Assembly: GCF_002374315.1 (NCBI RefSeq)
Contig: NZ_NWUX01000008.1
Span: 62,001 to 126,000 of the forward strand
Direction of reading: 5' to 3'
From: Vreelandella nigrificans
Lineage (GTDB): Bacteria > Pseudomonadota > Gammaproteobacteria > Pseudomonadales > Halomonadaceae
Length of the DNA: 64,000 nt
A model generated the notes under the pieces. That model ran no database searches. It was given only the letters and a program-made list of their open reading frames with translations, and was not told where the DNA came from. Below are positions 34,885 to 44,097 of the stretch, piece after piece (position 1 is the first letter of the stretch; each line of letters opens with the position of its first letter). The position numbers were made by a program, and so were the translations under genes.

Positions 34885-37800
34885 TTAACCACGACTACCA
34901 TCAGGTAACTCACCCTGGCCTGCGTTCTCATCGGTTGCCAAAGTAGCGCTGTGATGACTGACCAGGGGGCCAGCCAGTTTACGCAGCGCCACATAGAATA
35001 CCGGCGTAAGGAACAGCCCAAACAGGGTGACCCCGATCATGCCCGCAAACACTGCCGTGCCAAGCGCGGCCCTCACCTCAGCACCCGCCCCGGTAGCAAT
35101 GACCAGCGGTAGCACGGCGGCGGTGAAGGTAATGGAGGTCATGATAATGGGGCGCAGCCGCAACCGGCAGGCTTCCAGGGCGGCGTCTACGATACTTTTT
35201 CCCTGCAGCTCCAGCTCACGGGCAAACTCCACGATCAAGATCGCGTTCTTACACGCCAAGCCAATTAGCACCACCAGCCCCACCTGCACGAAGATATTGT
35301 TATCACCTCCGCCAAACCAGACGCCGATCAGCGCCGAGAGCATACACATAGGCACGATAAGGATCACCGCCAAGGGCAGCGTCCAGCTTTCGTAGAGGGC
35401 CGCCAGCACCAGGAATACCAGCAGGATCGAGAGCGGGAAAACCACCAGCGCAGCGTTACCCTGGGTGGACTGTTGGTAGCTCAAGTCAGTCCACTCAAAC
35501 GCCATACCCGGCGGTAACACCTCTAGCGCCAGCGCGTTGATGGCATCCATGGCCTGAGCAGAGGAAATCACCCTAGGGTCGGCCTCCCCGGCCAAGTCCG
35601 CCGCCGGATAGCCGTTATAGCGCAGCACCGGGTCTGGGCCAAAGGTTTGCGTAATGTTGACCAACGTGCCGATCGGTACCATTTCCCCCTGGTCATTGCG
35701 GGTGCGCAGGCGAGCGATATCTTCCACGCTGGCCCGGTAAGGGGCATCCGCTTGGGCAATCACCTGCCAGGTGCGGCCAAAGCGGTTGAAATCATTTACA
35801 TAGGTCGAGCCAAGATAGATCTGCAGGGTATCGAACAGTTCGGTTAGCGGCACGCCCTGAGCTTTGGCCCGGAGTCGATCCACCTCCGCATCCAACTGCG
35901 GCACATTGGACTGATAGCTGCTGATTGGGAACCCCATTCCTGGTATTTGAGCAATGGCGCCCTGGAACTGATTTACCGCCCCCTGTAACGCCCCGTAGCC
36001 TAGATTACCGCGATCCTCAATAAACAGTTGGTAGCCCGAGCCATTGCCAAGCCCCAGAATGGGAGGTGGCATAAAGGCAAACGCAAACCCCTCCTTCAGC
36101 CCTCCTATCCCCTGGTTAATCTGGGCGTTTATCTCCGCGGCGGTGAGGCTACGCTCGCCAAAGGGGCTAAGGGTGAGAAATACAACGCCAGTGTTGGAGG
36201 TGTTAGTAAACTGCAGCGCGTTGAGGCCTGGAAAGGCGATGGCGTGCTCGACGCCTTCGATATCCATGGCAATATCCACCACCTCCTGGAGCATCTGATC
36301 GGTTCTCTCCAGGGAAGCTCCTTCCGGCAGGATAACGCCAGCAATCAGGTACAGCTTGTCCTGCACCGGAATAAACCCAGGCGGTACCACCTTGAACATC
36401 GTCCCAGTACCCGCTAGCAGCAGGGCATAGACCACAAACACCGCGCCCCGGCGCTTTAGGGAGCGCGCCACACCACCCTGATACTTGGTAGAGCTGGCGT
36501 TAAAAAAGCGGTTGAAGGGGCGGAAAACCCAGCCGAACAGCCAGTCAATCAGCCGAGTAAGGCGATCTTTAGGCGCGTCATGGGGCTTGAGCAGCATCGC
36601 TGCCAGGGCAGGCGACAGGGTCAGTGAGTTAATCGTAGAGATCACCGTGGAGATAGCAATGGTGACCGCAAACTGGCGATAGAACTGACCGGTCACCCCG
36701 GACAGAAAGGCCATGGGGATAAACACTGCACACAACACCAAGCCGATGGCAATGATCGGGCCGGAGACCTCCTTCATGGCCTGGTGGGCCGCGGCCTGGG
36801 GATTCAGTCCCTCACTGATATTACGCTCGACGTTCTCCACCACCACGATGGCGTCATCCACCACAATGCCAATGGCCAGCACCAGGCCAAACAGGGTCAG
36901 CGTGTTAATGGAGTACCCCAGTAAATAGAGCGCCCCAAAGGTGCCGATCACCGAGACTGGCACCGCCAGCAGCGGAATAATCGAGGCGCGCCAGGTTTGC
37001 AGGAACAGAGTCACCACCAGCACCACCAGCAGCACCGCTTCTAGCAGGGTTTTTACCACCGCCTTGATGGAGTCGCTGACGAAGATAGTGGTGTCGTACA
37101 CCGCCTCATACTCAACCCCTGCTGGAAACTGCGCGGCCAACTCATCCATGGTGGCCACCACCTGCTCGCGGATAGCCAGCGCATTGGCGCCCGGCGCCTG
37201 GAAAATACCGATGGCGACCGCATCATTGCCATCCAACTGAGACCGCAGGGTGTAGTCCCCTGCGCCCATCTCCAGCCGGGCCACATCCGAGAGCCGCAAT
37301 ATCTCTCCACTGTCACCGCGCTTCAGCACGATGTCGCCAAACTCCTCTACCGTTTCCAGCCGCCCTCGAGCGTTGATCAGCGTCAAAAAATCACTGTTCG
37401 GAATAGGTTCAGCCCCTAGTTGCCCGGCTGAAACCTGGACGTTCTGTTCCCGCATGGCAGCGACTACGTCACTGGCCGTTAAATCACGGGCGGCTACTCG
37501 ACCTGGATCAAGCCAGGCACGCATGGCGTAGTCGCCGCCGCCAAATATCTGGGCATCACCTACCCCTTCGAGTCGGGCCAAGCGGTCTCTGACATGCAGC
37601 CGCACATAGTTGCGCAGGTAGAGGGTGTCGTATTCGCCTCCAGGCGAGGTCAGGTGAACGACCATCAGGAAAGTGGGCGACTGCTTCTGGGTGGTCACGC
37701 CCTGGCGGCGCACGGCCTCCGGCAACCGCGCCTCGGCCTGGCTGACGCGATTCTGCACCCGTACGGCGGCCTCCTCAGCATCGGTACCGGGGCGGAAGGT

Positions 37801-38082
37801 GACGGTCATCTGCAGTACACCATCAGAGCCCGCGACGGACTTAAAGTACATCAAGTCCTCGACGCCATTGATGGCTTCCTCCAGCGGCGTCGCCACGGTC
37901 TCGGCGATCTCCTTCGGGTTAGCCCCAGGATAGACCGTGCGCACCACCACCGAAGGCGGCACGACATCCGGGTACTCGCTGATTGGCAGGTTGGGAATGG
38001 AGATCAGTCCAATCGCCAGAATAATAATCGACAGCACCGCCGCGAAGATCGGGCGGTCGACGAAGAAGCGGGAGAAATTCAT
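34885..38082 (-). CDS. RND multidrug efflux permease (HAE1/AcrB-MexF type)
   Basis: 1065 residues, full length for AcrB-type pumps. The N-terminus FSRFFVDRPIFAAVLSIII, the proton-relay motif GIVVDDAIVVVENVERN (adjacent aspartates in helix 4) and VSDSIKAVVKTLLEAVLLVV are present. The style is closest to MexF-like pumps. Twelve helices and two large periplasmic loops are expected. It works with the membrane-fusion protein encoded 6 bp upstream. No outer-membrane channel gene is adjacent, so it must borrow a TolC/OprN-type channel from elsewhere. The long open frame on the opposite strand is a shadow. Confidence 0.95.
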   Translation of the reverse strand: MNFSRFFVDRPIFAAVLSIIILAIGLISIPNLPISEYPDVVPPSVVVRTVYPGANPKEIAETVATPLEEAINGVEDLMYFKSVAGSDGVLQMTVTFRPGTDAEEAAVRVQNRVSQAEARLPEAVRRQGVTTQKQSPTFLMVVHLTSPGGEYDTLYLRNYVRLHVRDRLARLEGVGDAQIFGGGDYAMRAWLDPGRVAARDLTASDVVAAMREQNVQVSAGQLGAEPIPNSDFLTLINARGRLETVEEFGDIVLKRGDSGEILRLSDVARLEMGAGDYTLRSQLDGNDAVAIGIFQAPGANALAIREQVVATMDELAAQFPAGVEYEAVYDTTIFVSDSIKAVVKTLLEAVLLVVLVVTLFLQTWRASIIPLLAVPVSVIGTFGALYLLGYSINTLTLFGLVLAIGIVVDDAIVVVENVERNISEGLNPQAAAHQAMKEVSGPIIAIGLVLCAVFIPMAFLSGVTGQFYRQFAVTIAISTVISTINSLTLSPALAAMLLKPHDAPKDRLTRLIDWLFGWVFRPFNRFFNASSTKYQGGVARSLKRRGAVFVVYALLLAGTGTMFKVVPPGFIPVQDKLYLIAGVILPEGASLERTDQMLQEVVDIAMDIEGVEHAIAFPGLNALQFTNTSNTGVVFLTLSPFGERSLTAAEINAQINQGIGGLKEGFAFAFMPPPILGLGNGSGYQLFIEDRGNLGYGALQGAVNQFQGAIAQIPGMGFPISSYQSNVPQLDAEVDRLRAKAQGVPLTELFDTLQIYLGSTYVNDFNRFGRTWQVIAQADAPYRASVEDIARLRTRNDQGEMVPIGTLVNITQTFGPDPVLRYNGYPAADLAGEADPRVISSAQAMDAINALALEVLPPGMAFEWTDLSYQQSTQGNAALVVFPLSILLVFLVLAALYESWTLPLAVILIVPMCMLSALIGVWFGGGDNNIFVQVGLVVLIGLACKNAILIVEFARELELQGKSIVDAALEACRLRLRPIIMTSITFTAAVLPLVIATGAGAEVRAALGTAVFAGMIGVTLFGLFLTPVFYVALRKLAGPLVSHHSATLATDENAGQGELPDGSRG

Positions 38083-38088
38083 GGCGGT

Positions 38089-39270
38089 CTACTCCTCCCT
38101 AGCAGCAAGAGCCGCCTGGGCAACGGCAGTTGGGCCACTAGCCACGACGCCTTGCGGACTAACTTGCATACCGGGGAAGAACACTTTTTGCACCCCGTTG
38201 ACGATGATTCGGTCACCAGGGCTGAGCCCCTCGGTGATCACCATCTGCTCTCCCATCTGACGACCGGTAGCTACCTGACGACGGTCTGCTCGGTTGTCAC
38301 CATCAATGACATAGACGTAGCGGCGATCCTGATCGGTCAGGATCGCCTTGCGATCCACCAGCAACGCCTGCTCCAAACGGGCTACCGGCATCTCTACCCG
38401 GGCAAACTCTCCCGGCCGGATAGTGCCATCGGTATTGTTCAGCACCGCCCGAAACTGCAGGGTGCCGGTATTGGGGTTCAAACGGTTATCGATAAAATCC
38501 AGGGTGCCTGTGAACTGCCGTGCGGCGTCGCCGCCCAGTTCGATCTTCAGGCTGTTCTCACCACCAGCCAGCAGTGCGTAGCTGGCAAAGGCGGCCTGTT
38601 CGTCCGCTTCGAAGTAGACGTGGATCGGATCAATGGTGACAAGGGTGGTCAGCAGGCTTTGGTCAGCGTTAGCCAGATTGCCTCGGGTCACCATGGCCCG
38701 ACCAGCGCGGCCACTCACCGGTGCAGTGATGCGAGTATAGGCAAGGTCAAGCTCTGCAGTCACTAACGCTGCTTCGGCGGCGTTAACCATGGCGCGGGCA
38801 TTGTTTAGAGCCGCCAGACGCTGGTCATGCATCTCCTGAGAAATGGCCTGACGTCCCAGCAGCACCCGGGCACGCTCGGCTTCACTAGCGGCCTGGGCAC
38901 TCTGGCTCCTGGCTTGGGCAAGCTCAGCCTGGGCCGCGCTGACCCGCGCCTGATAGGGCCGGGGGTCGATCTGGAACAGCAGATCGCCCTCCTCCACCAG
39001 TTCGCCCTCCTTGAACGCCACTTCCTGGATATAGCCGCTAACCCTAGGCCTTAGCTCAACTGTTTCTGCAGCTTCCACCCGCCCGGTGAAAGATTCACTC
39101 AACACTACTGGCTGAGCAGTGATATCTACCACCTCTACTTCTGGCGGCGGTGGCGCATCCGCTGCCTCCTCGCTCTTGGCTTCACACCCCGACAGCAAGG
39201 CCATTAACAACAGAAACGGGAGGATCCCCCGACCGCTTGTTGAGCGAGCTCTTTGATTCAAACTTCCCAT
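38089..39270 (-). CDS. RND efflux periplasmic adaptor (membrane-fusion) lipoprotein
   Basis: About 393 residues. A lipobox LLSGC gives a lipid-anchored N-terminus. The barrel and lipoyl halves contain VVLSESFTGRVEAAETVELRPRVSGY near the start and ARITAPVSGRAGRAMVTRGNL after an alanine/glutamine-rich coiled-coil hairpin (QAELAQARSQSAQAASEAERARV). The C-terminal DRIIVNGVQKVFFPGMQVSP is the usual MFP tail. The ATG at 39270 follows GGAGCAA; the frame opens 15 bp earlier at a TTG. Same operon as the RND permease, divergent from an AraC regulator. Confidence 0.93.
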   Translation of the reverse strand: MGSLNQRARSTSGRGILPFLLLMALLSGCEAKSEEAADAPPPPEVEVVDITAQPVVLSESFTGRVEAAETVELRPRVSGYIQEVAFKEGELVEEGDLLFQIDPRPYQARVSAAQAELAQARSQSAQAASEAERARVLLGRQAISQEMHDQRLAALNNARAMVNAAEAALVTAELDLAYTRITAPVSGRAGRAMVTRGNLANADQSLLTTLVTIDPIHVYFEADEQAAFASYALLAGGENSLKIELGGDAARQFTGTLDFIDNRLNPNTGTLQFRAVLNNTDGTIRPGEFARVEMPVARLEQALLVDRKAILTDQDRRYVYVIDGDNRADRRQVATGRQMGEQMVITEGLSPGDRIIVNGVQKVFFPGMQVSPQGVVASGPTAVAQAALAAREE

Positions 39271-39764
39271 GATCACTTGCTCCAATGGCTATCGGGAGCC
39301 GATAGCAGCGTTGGTTATATAAGTTGGTTATATAATTGCGTACCGCATCCACGGTTAGCTTTTAACTAGTCGGTTGGGTAGCGCCAGATTCGACGCCCAC
39401 TCTGCAACCTCAAGTTAAGTTGAGGTCAATAGGTAGACACCAGATTTTTTATCAAGGAGGCTAACAAGGGGGCTGTTGCCTCTTATCAGACGATTTTTAC
39501 AATAGGCGCTTCAAGGGCAATGGAGGTATCGGGTTCCTGCGGGAAGATTGCCTATTTCTGTCGCGGTATCAGAAGACTTTCTGAAGCAAGCTGACCAGTG
39601 ATATTAATCTGTTTAAGAAATTGCGCGTGATGACACTCTAGTGACTCCCGGCTCGGGTTGCCGGTTTCTACGCAGTGCTTGCCTGATCCTGCAAAATCAA
39701 CTGAAAAACCCTCCGAGGATCACAGCGAAGGCCTATACTGCGAACTTGTTAGGGAGGAGAGCCA
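39271..39764. other. Divergent control region between RND operon and araC-type gene
   Basis: About 490 bp with no supported gene. A perfect 13 bp direct tandem, GTTGGTTATATAA, occupies 39310-39322 and 39323-39335, only 40-65 bp upstream of the adaptor start. Two direct half-sites in this position would suit binding by the neighbouring AraC-type protein, but it may simply be a slippage repeat. Confidence 0.45.
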
Positions 39765-40721
39765 TTGACCGATATCTTGCCCATGCAAGCTACCCATTCT
39801 CAAGATACTCTGCAGCAGCTGAGCTGTATCGTACGGCGCTGGGCACCCCTGGAGGAGCTTCAGGATACGGCGATTGCTGAGGTTCAACTGATACACGTTG
39901 ATTCCGCCACCAACTACTGTTCAGCGGTATATGAACCGTGCCTCTGCTTTGTCATTCAAGGCAGCAAGACCGTGCAACTGGGTGACAAAGAGATCGTCTA
40001 CAGTGGGCCAAGTTACATGGCAAGCGCCATTCACCTGCCGGTACTAGGCAGAATTAACCATGCAACCCCTGAGCAACCCTACCTGGCGGTAAAGGTCTCG
40101 GTGGACCCTCAAGAGGTGGCCGGGCTGATACTGGAGTTGGGAGATAAGGCACCGCCTGCAGGCCATGACGCTATCTGTTCCGAGATGGACTGTGGTCTTA
40201 GCTCAGCGCCCATGGATGCACGTATGCAGGAAGCGCTTTACCGGCTGCTAAGACTGCTCGACTCGCCAGAGGACATTCAGGTGCTTTCACCGCTAGCCCG
40301 GCGAGAACTGATCTATCGGGCGTTGATGGGAGGGTTGGGGTCCCAGATGCGCAGATTTGCCACCACAGACTCCCAAGCTAACCGGATTGCCCGGGTCATC
40401 TATACCCTCAAAGAGAACTTTACTCAGCCTCTGCGTATCCGCGAGCTGGCGGCCGCTGCCAATATGAGCGAGTCAACGCTGTACCACAGCTTCCGCGAGG
40501 TTACTCGCATGTCGCCACTTCAGTTTCAGAAAAAACTGCGCCTGCACGAGGCCCGGCGGCTAATGCTGGCAGAAGGGCTAGAAGCAGCCACCGCCAGCTA
40601 CCGAGTGGGTTACGAAAGCCCCTCCCACTTCAGCCGCGAATATAGCCGCATGTTTGGAGCCTCACCTCGCGCTGACGTTAGCCAGCTGCGTGGAGCGCAG
40701 GCTACGCCGCTACCCGCCTAA
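39765..40721 (+). CDS. AraC-family regulator (AraC_N cupin type)
   Basis: 318 residues. The N-terminal sensing domain (CLCFVIQGSKTVQLGDKEIVYSGPSYMAS) is the AraC_N type. Two C-terminal helix-turn-helix units read RIRELAAAANMSESTLYHSFREVTRMSPLQFQKKLRLHEAR and AATASYRVGYESPSHFSREYSRMFG. The start is a TTG at 39765 with a strong GGAGGAG ribosome site. Divergent from the RND efflux operon, so it is the probable activator or repressor of that pump. The inducer is unknown. Confidence 0.88.
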   Translation: MTDILPMQATHSQDTLQQLSCIVRRWAPLEELQDTAIAEVQLIHVDSATNYCSAVYEPCLCFVIQGSKTVQLGDKEIVYSGPSYMASAIHLPVLGRINHATPEQPYLAVKVSVDPQEVAGLILELGDKAPPAGHDAICSEMDCGLSSAPMDARMQEALYRLLRLLDSPEDIQVLSPLARRELIYRALMGGLGSQMRRFATTDSQANRIARVIYTLKENFTQPLRIRELAAAANMSESTLYHSFREVTRMSPLQFQKKLRLHEARRLMLAEGLEAATASYRVGYESPSHFSREYSRMFGASPRADVSQLRGAQATPLPA

Positions 40722-40730
40722 AGAAGTTAT

Positions 40731-40792
40731 TTACTCTCAAGTACATTTACTCTCAAGTACATTTACTCTCAAATACATTTACTCGCTAATAC
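40731..40792. repeat. 16 bp tandem repeat, three and a half units
   Basis: TTACTCTCAAGTACAT at 40731 and 40747, TTACTCTCAAATACAT at 40763 and a partial TTACTCGCTAATAC at 40779. It lies just after the araC-type stop and before the end of the convergent hydrolase gene. Confidence 0.88.
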
Positions 40793-40814
40793 AGCGATAG
40801 TTGGCCAGCTAGAC

Positions 40815-42179
40815 TTAATATCCAGGAGAGCGGTTTAACAAATACTCAGCCACTGCTTGATAGGCTGGAAGTGACGTTGGGTCGTTAGCCGCATTGCCAG
40901 CCACCGGATGCGATGCAAAGCGCACAATCACCATCTCGGCAGTGGGGTCGATATAAATGGTTTGGCCGTGCACACCGCGGGCAGCAAAAGCACCGTGTTC
41001 ATTATGCAACGACCACCACATACCGCGATAACTGCCGCCCGGCAAATAGCGGTATCCCGCTGCTGCAAACGCTTGCTTGTCACCACCTTGGCGAATACGC
41101 TCTACCGCAGCAGCGGGGAACAGCCGCTCACCGTTAATCACCCCCTCATTGAGCACCAACTGCCCTACCCTAGCCATATCGCGCAGACCTGCGCTTAACC
41201 CCCCGCCAGCAAACGGTGTGCCGATAGAGTCCACCGTGAAGTAGGCATCTTGCTCCGCCCCCATGTGCCGCCAAAGTCGTGAAGAGAGCAGAGATGCCAC
41301 CGACTCTCCAGTAGTACGCGCAATCACCCACCCTAGCGCATCCGTGTTGATGGTTTTATAGCCAAACATCTGCCCATGCTCGCCTTGCGGCTGTACGGTG
41401 GCCAAATACTCATAGTAAGTGCGCGGCCCCGTGTAATCTTCTGGCTTGGGTAGTGGGCTTGCTGCTGCGTTATACGCCCAGATTTCAGCATTGGGATCAC
41501 TATAATCTTCGCTGTAGGCAAGGCCCGTGGTCATCTCAAGCAACTGCTTTACCGTGGCATTGCCAAAGGCACTATCAGCCAGTTCCGGTAGTATATCGCC
41601 CACCAACGCCTGCTCATCAAGCACACCTTCCGCTACCAGAACTTCACCTAGTAAGCCAGTCATCGACTTGGTAACTGACATGGCACCATGCTGCCCTGCT
41701 TCATCCAAACAGCCAGAGTAAACCTCATACACCACTTGGCCCTGATGCAGAATCAGTAGGCCATCGGTGTAGTTTTCATTGAGCGACGCCTGCCACGACA
41801 TAGGCTCGTCACCGTCAATCGGGGTGAAGGCAATATCGTTAATCGCATCATCTAACGCATAAGCTAACGGCATGGGTTCTCCCAATCCACGACTGACCTG
41901 CTTAGTGGGCAGTAATTCGCGGAAATGGCACACCGTCCAGCGCATTTTGGGAAAGCTAAAGTAGTTGGAGTCTGGCTGACCGATCACCTGCTCTGGAGCA
42001 GGTGGAAAGCCCTGCATCCACCCCAAACGGTTTGGATCTGACTCCTCAGCACTTAACACGCCAGTACCCGGCTCGGCGGCGACAACAGGAACCGTCCAGC
42101 CAAGTAATAAAGAGCCAAGCAGTAAAGCGGGTAACGCAAGCGTTAATGTTTGAGCGAAACGGCAGCATAGTCGAGACAC
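40815..42179 (-). CDS. Serine hydrolase of the class C beta-lactamase / 6-aminohexanoate-dimer hydrolase family
   Basis: 454 residues from a GTG at 42179 with an AAGGAG ribosome site. A signal peptide is cleaved after VPVVAA, so it acts outside the cytoplasm. The catalytic S-x-x-K is SVTKSM near residue 168, with YSED supplying the Y-x-N-like tyrosine and GVHGQTIYI near the end the third motif (H-x-G in place of K-T-G). These features match NylB-type esterase/amidases rather than resistance beta-lactamases. Substrate unknown. Single gene between convergent araC and a VOC gene on the same strand. Confidence 0.82.
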   Translation of the reverse strand: MSRLCCRFAQTLTLALPALLLGSLLLGWTVPVVAAEPGTGVLSAEESDPNRLGWMQGFPPAPEQVIGQPDSNYFSFPKMRWTVCHFRELLPTKQVSRGLGEPMPLAYALDDAINDIAFTPIDGDEPMSWQASLNENYTDGLLILHQGQVVYEVYSGCLDEAGQHGAMSVTKSMTGLLGEVLVAEGVLDEQALVGDILPELADSAFGNATVKQLLEMTTGLAYSEDYSDPNAEIWAYNAAASPLPKPEDYTGPRTYYEYLATVQPQGEHGQMFGYKTINTDALGWVIARTTGESVASLLSSRLWRHMGAEQDAYFTVDSIGTPFAGGGLSAGLRDMARVGQLVLNEGVINGERLFPAAAVERIRQGGDKQAFAAAGYRYLPGGSYRGMWWSLHNEHGAFAARGVHGQTIYIDPTAEMVIVRFASHPVAGNAANDPTSLPAYQAVAEYLLNRSPGY

Positions 42180-42326
42180 ACCCTACTCCTTGGTTAGCTG
42201 TTCAAGTTCAAGATGAGCAGGCAGCTTTTTCAGTATAGATAGAAATAGGTGGCGGTAGTACTCAACTCATAGTTTTGCCCATGTCGGGAGAATGAAAACT
42301 TTCTCGATAACTCTGACTCAAGGCTT

Positions 42327-43241
42327 TCACTGATAATAGGCGCTCTGCAACGTCGCAAGATCAAACTTCTTCATTTTGAGGAATGCCTGCGTCACTCTAT
42401 TCACCCGTTCGCCATCCGGGTCCAGTAGCATCTGATGTAACACTTCAGGGCAAACCTGCCAGGACAGGCCGTATTTATCCTTCAGCCAGCCACACTGCTC
42501 AGCCTCTGGAACCGCGGAGAGTTTCTGCCAATAGCTGTCAATCTCACTTTGAGTCGTGCAGTTCACCAAAAAAGAAATAGCTTCGTTAAAGCCAAAATCA
42601 TGCGTATGGGCGCTGTCCATCGCCGCAAACCACTGACCTTCAAGCGTAAAATCGGTGTACATCAGCGCTCCTTCCTGATCCGGCTCCATACCTTCAGGGT
42701 AGCGTGCCACCTCCCCCCGCTTTGTATCTCCAAAAGCAGATAGATAGAAACTGGAAGCCTCTTCCGCTTTGCCGTACACATCACCCACAAAGAGCAGTGC
42801 AGGGACAATAAAGGGACGTGCTTCAGCTTCTGGATTGGCCAGGCTAAGCTGCCACGACAACCCGAACCGGTCCTGAATCCAGCCATAGCGCTTACTAAAA
42901 GGATAAGCATCCAGCGGCATCAATACCTTACCGCCCTCAGCAAGCTTTGCCCAAGCTGCATCAAGTTTAGCCCGCGCGTATTGATCCCGTGCCGGATCAA
43001 AATTCACGATGAAGGACACAGAGGGATTAAACTTAAAAAGCGGGCCTGCATTAATCGCCATAAACGAATACCCCGACAGTACGAAGGAGACCAGATCGCA
43101 GTCACCGCCGGGCGTGTTATGCAGCGTTGTGGTACTCGTAATGACAGAGTCAGGGAAAACCATACAATAGAAATTCGCCGCCTCCACTGCCTCTTTGTTG
43201 AACCAGAGATGAGGGACAATTTTTTGTTGGGCGGTAGCCAT
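42327..43241 (-). CDS. VOC-family protein with two PhnB-like domains
   Basis: About 304 residues. Two tandem PhnB/3-demethylubiquinone-methyltransferase-like (VOC) domains are visible. Each begins with a LWFNKEAVEAANFYCMVFPDS-like or YGKAEEASSFYLSAFGD-like strand and ends with a KYGLSWQVCPEVL or RFGLSWQLSLANP motif. Such proteins are often called glyoxalase-like; few have known functions. The ATG at 43241 has an AGGAG site; the preceding TTG is not needed. It is a solitary gene. Confidence 0.82.
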   Translation of the reverse strand: MATAQQKIVPHLWFNKEAVEAANFYCMVFPDSVITSTTTLHNTPGGDCDLVSFVLSGYSFMAINAGPLFKFNPSVSFIVNFDPARDQYARAKLDAAWAKLAEGGKVLMPLDAYPFSKRYGWIQDRFGLSWQLSLANPEAEARPFIVPALLFVGDVYGKAEEASSFYLSAFGDTKRGEVARYPEGMEPDQEGALMYTDFTLEGQWFAAMDSAHTHDFGFNEAISFLVNCTTQSEIDSYWQKLSAVPEAEQCGWLKDKYGLSWQVCPEVLHQMLLDPDGERVNRVTQAFLKMKKFDLATLQSAYYQ

Positions 43242-43445
43242 CAAATATCTCCTGTAGGGCTAGTAAGAAAACAGAGAAGTGCTGCTCACCTTATTTAAGC
43301 AGTAACGAGCGCTTCTAGCACAAAACCGGAGACCTTAAATGACATTAAAACAAGCGACGAAAACCCTATCATACTGTTGAGAATACCAAAGTTGCATCGG
43401 CCAAGATTAAGGTAGTAGCCTCAATGGTACAGGCTAAAGTGCACA

Positions 43446-43829
43446 TTAATCGCTACTGACCTCCCCGTCTCCCGCTCCATTAAGAACTGATGCTTCACTC
43501 CCAAGGTTCGCAGAGAGCGCCACTATACTAATAAAGTTTAATTCAGCACGTCCTTCAAAGAAGGTGTTACCAATTTCAGCGCGCAGCCCCTCGTAGCTGT
43601 TATTTTCACCAATTGCACGCTGATAAGTTTCAAACTCTGGCCTCCTTGTATACATAGCCAATGCATAGCAAACGTACTGGCTATGAAGGCCTGAGCGCTC
43701 AACGCTACACCTGATTTGCTGAGGTGTGTAATGCTCGAACCTACCGTAATCTTTAACCAGCACTTGAGGCAGTACCTTTATGTAGGACTTTACCGCCTTT
43801 TTCCTTTTGAAATTATCTAGTAGCGCCAT
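43446..43829 (-). CDS. Hypothetical protein (127 aa)
   Basis: A small soluble protein beginning MALLDNFKRKKAVKSYIKVLPQVLVKDYGRFEHYTPQQI. It has mixed charge, no signal peptide and no membrane segment. An AGAGGGG ribosome site precedes the ATG at 43829, supporting a real gene. The tail is acidic and low in complexity. It may belong to a small DUF family (possibly DUF6559), but I cannot confirm that. No informative neighbours. Confidence 0.6.
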   Translation of the reverse strand: MALLDNFKRKKAVKSYIKVLPQVLVKDYGRFEHYTPQQIRCSVERSGLHSQYVCYALAMYTRRPEFETYQRAIGENNSYEGLRAEIGNTFFEGRAELNFISIVALSANLGSEASVLNGAGDGEVSSD

Positions 43830-44097
43830 ACTTACCCCTCTGATATCTAAAAGATTAAACCACGAATAACAACCTATCGATTGAATTCAAATCAATCTGC
43901 CACCCATCACAACAAATTTCTATTAACATCTGATCTCCCTACCATCTATCTTACCAATGTTGAACGCCGATAGGGTGTACTTAATTAACCATACTTATGT
44001 CGAATGATTTATAGTTGCAATCTTTGCAAGCTAATATAACTGCCGTGGGCCAATTAGTTACGGCCTTATACTGCCTCTCAACCGTAGAAGAGCTGTC

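Noticed and set aside
37594..38766. 390-codon open frame on the plus strand opposite the RND genes
   Set aside because: It is the antisense shadow of the GC-rich RND permease and adaptor genes, has no ribosome site and no recognisable domain.
40815..42179. Resistance beta-lactamase of class C
   Set aside because: The third motif is not K-T-G and the overall pattern fits NylB-like esterase/amidases.
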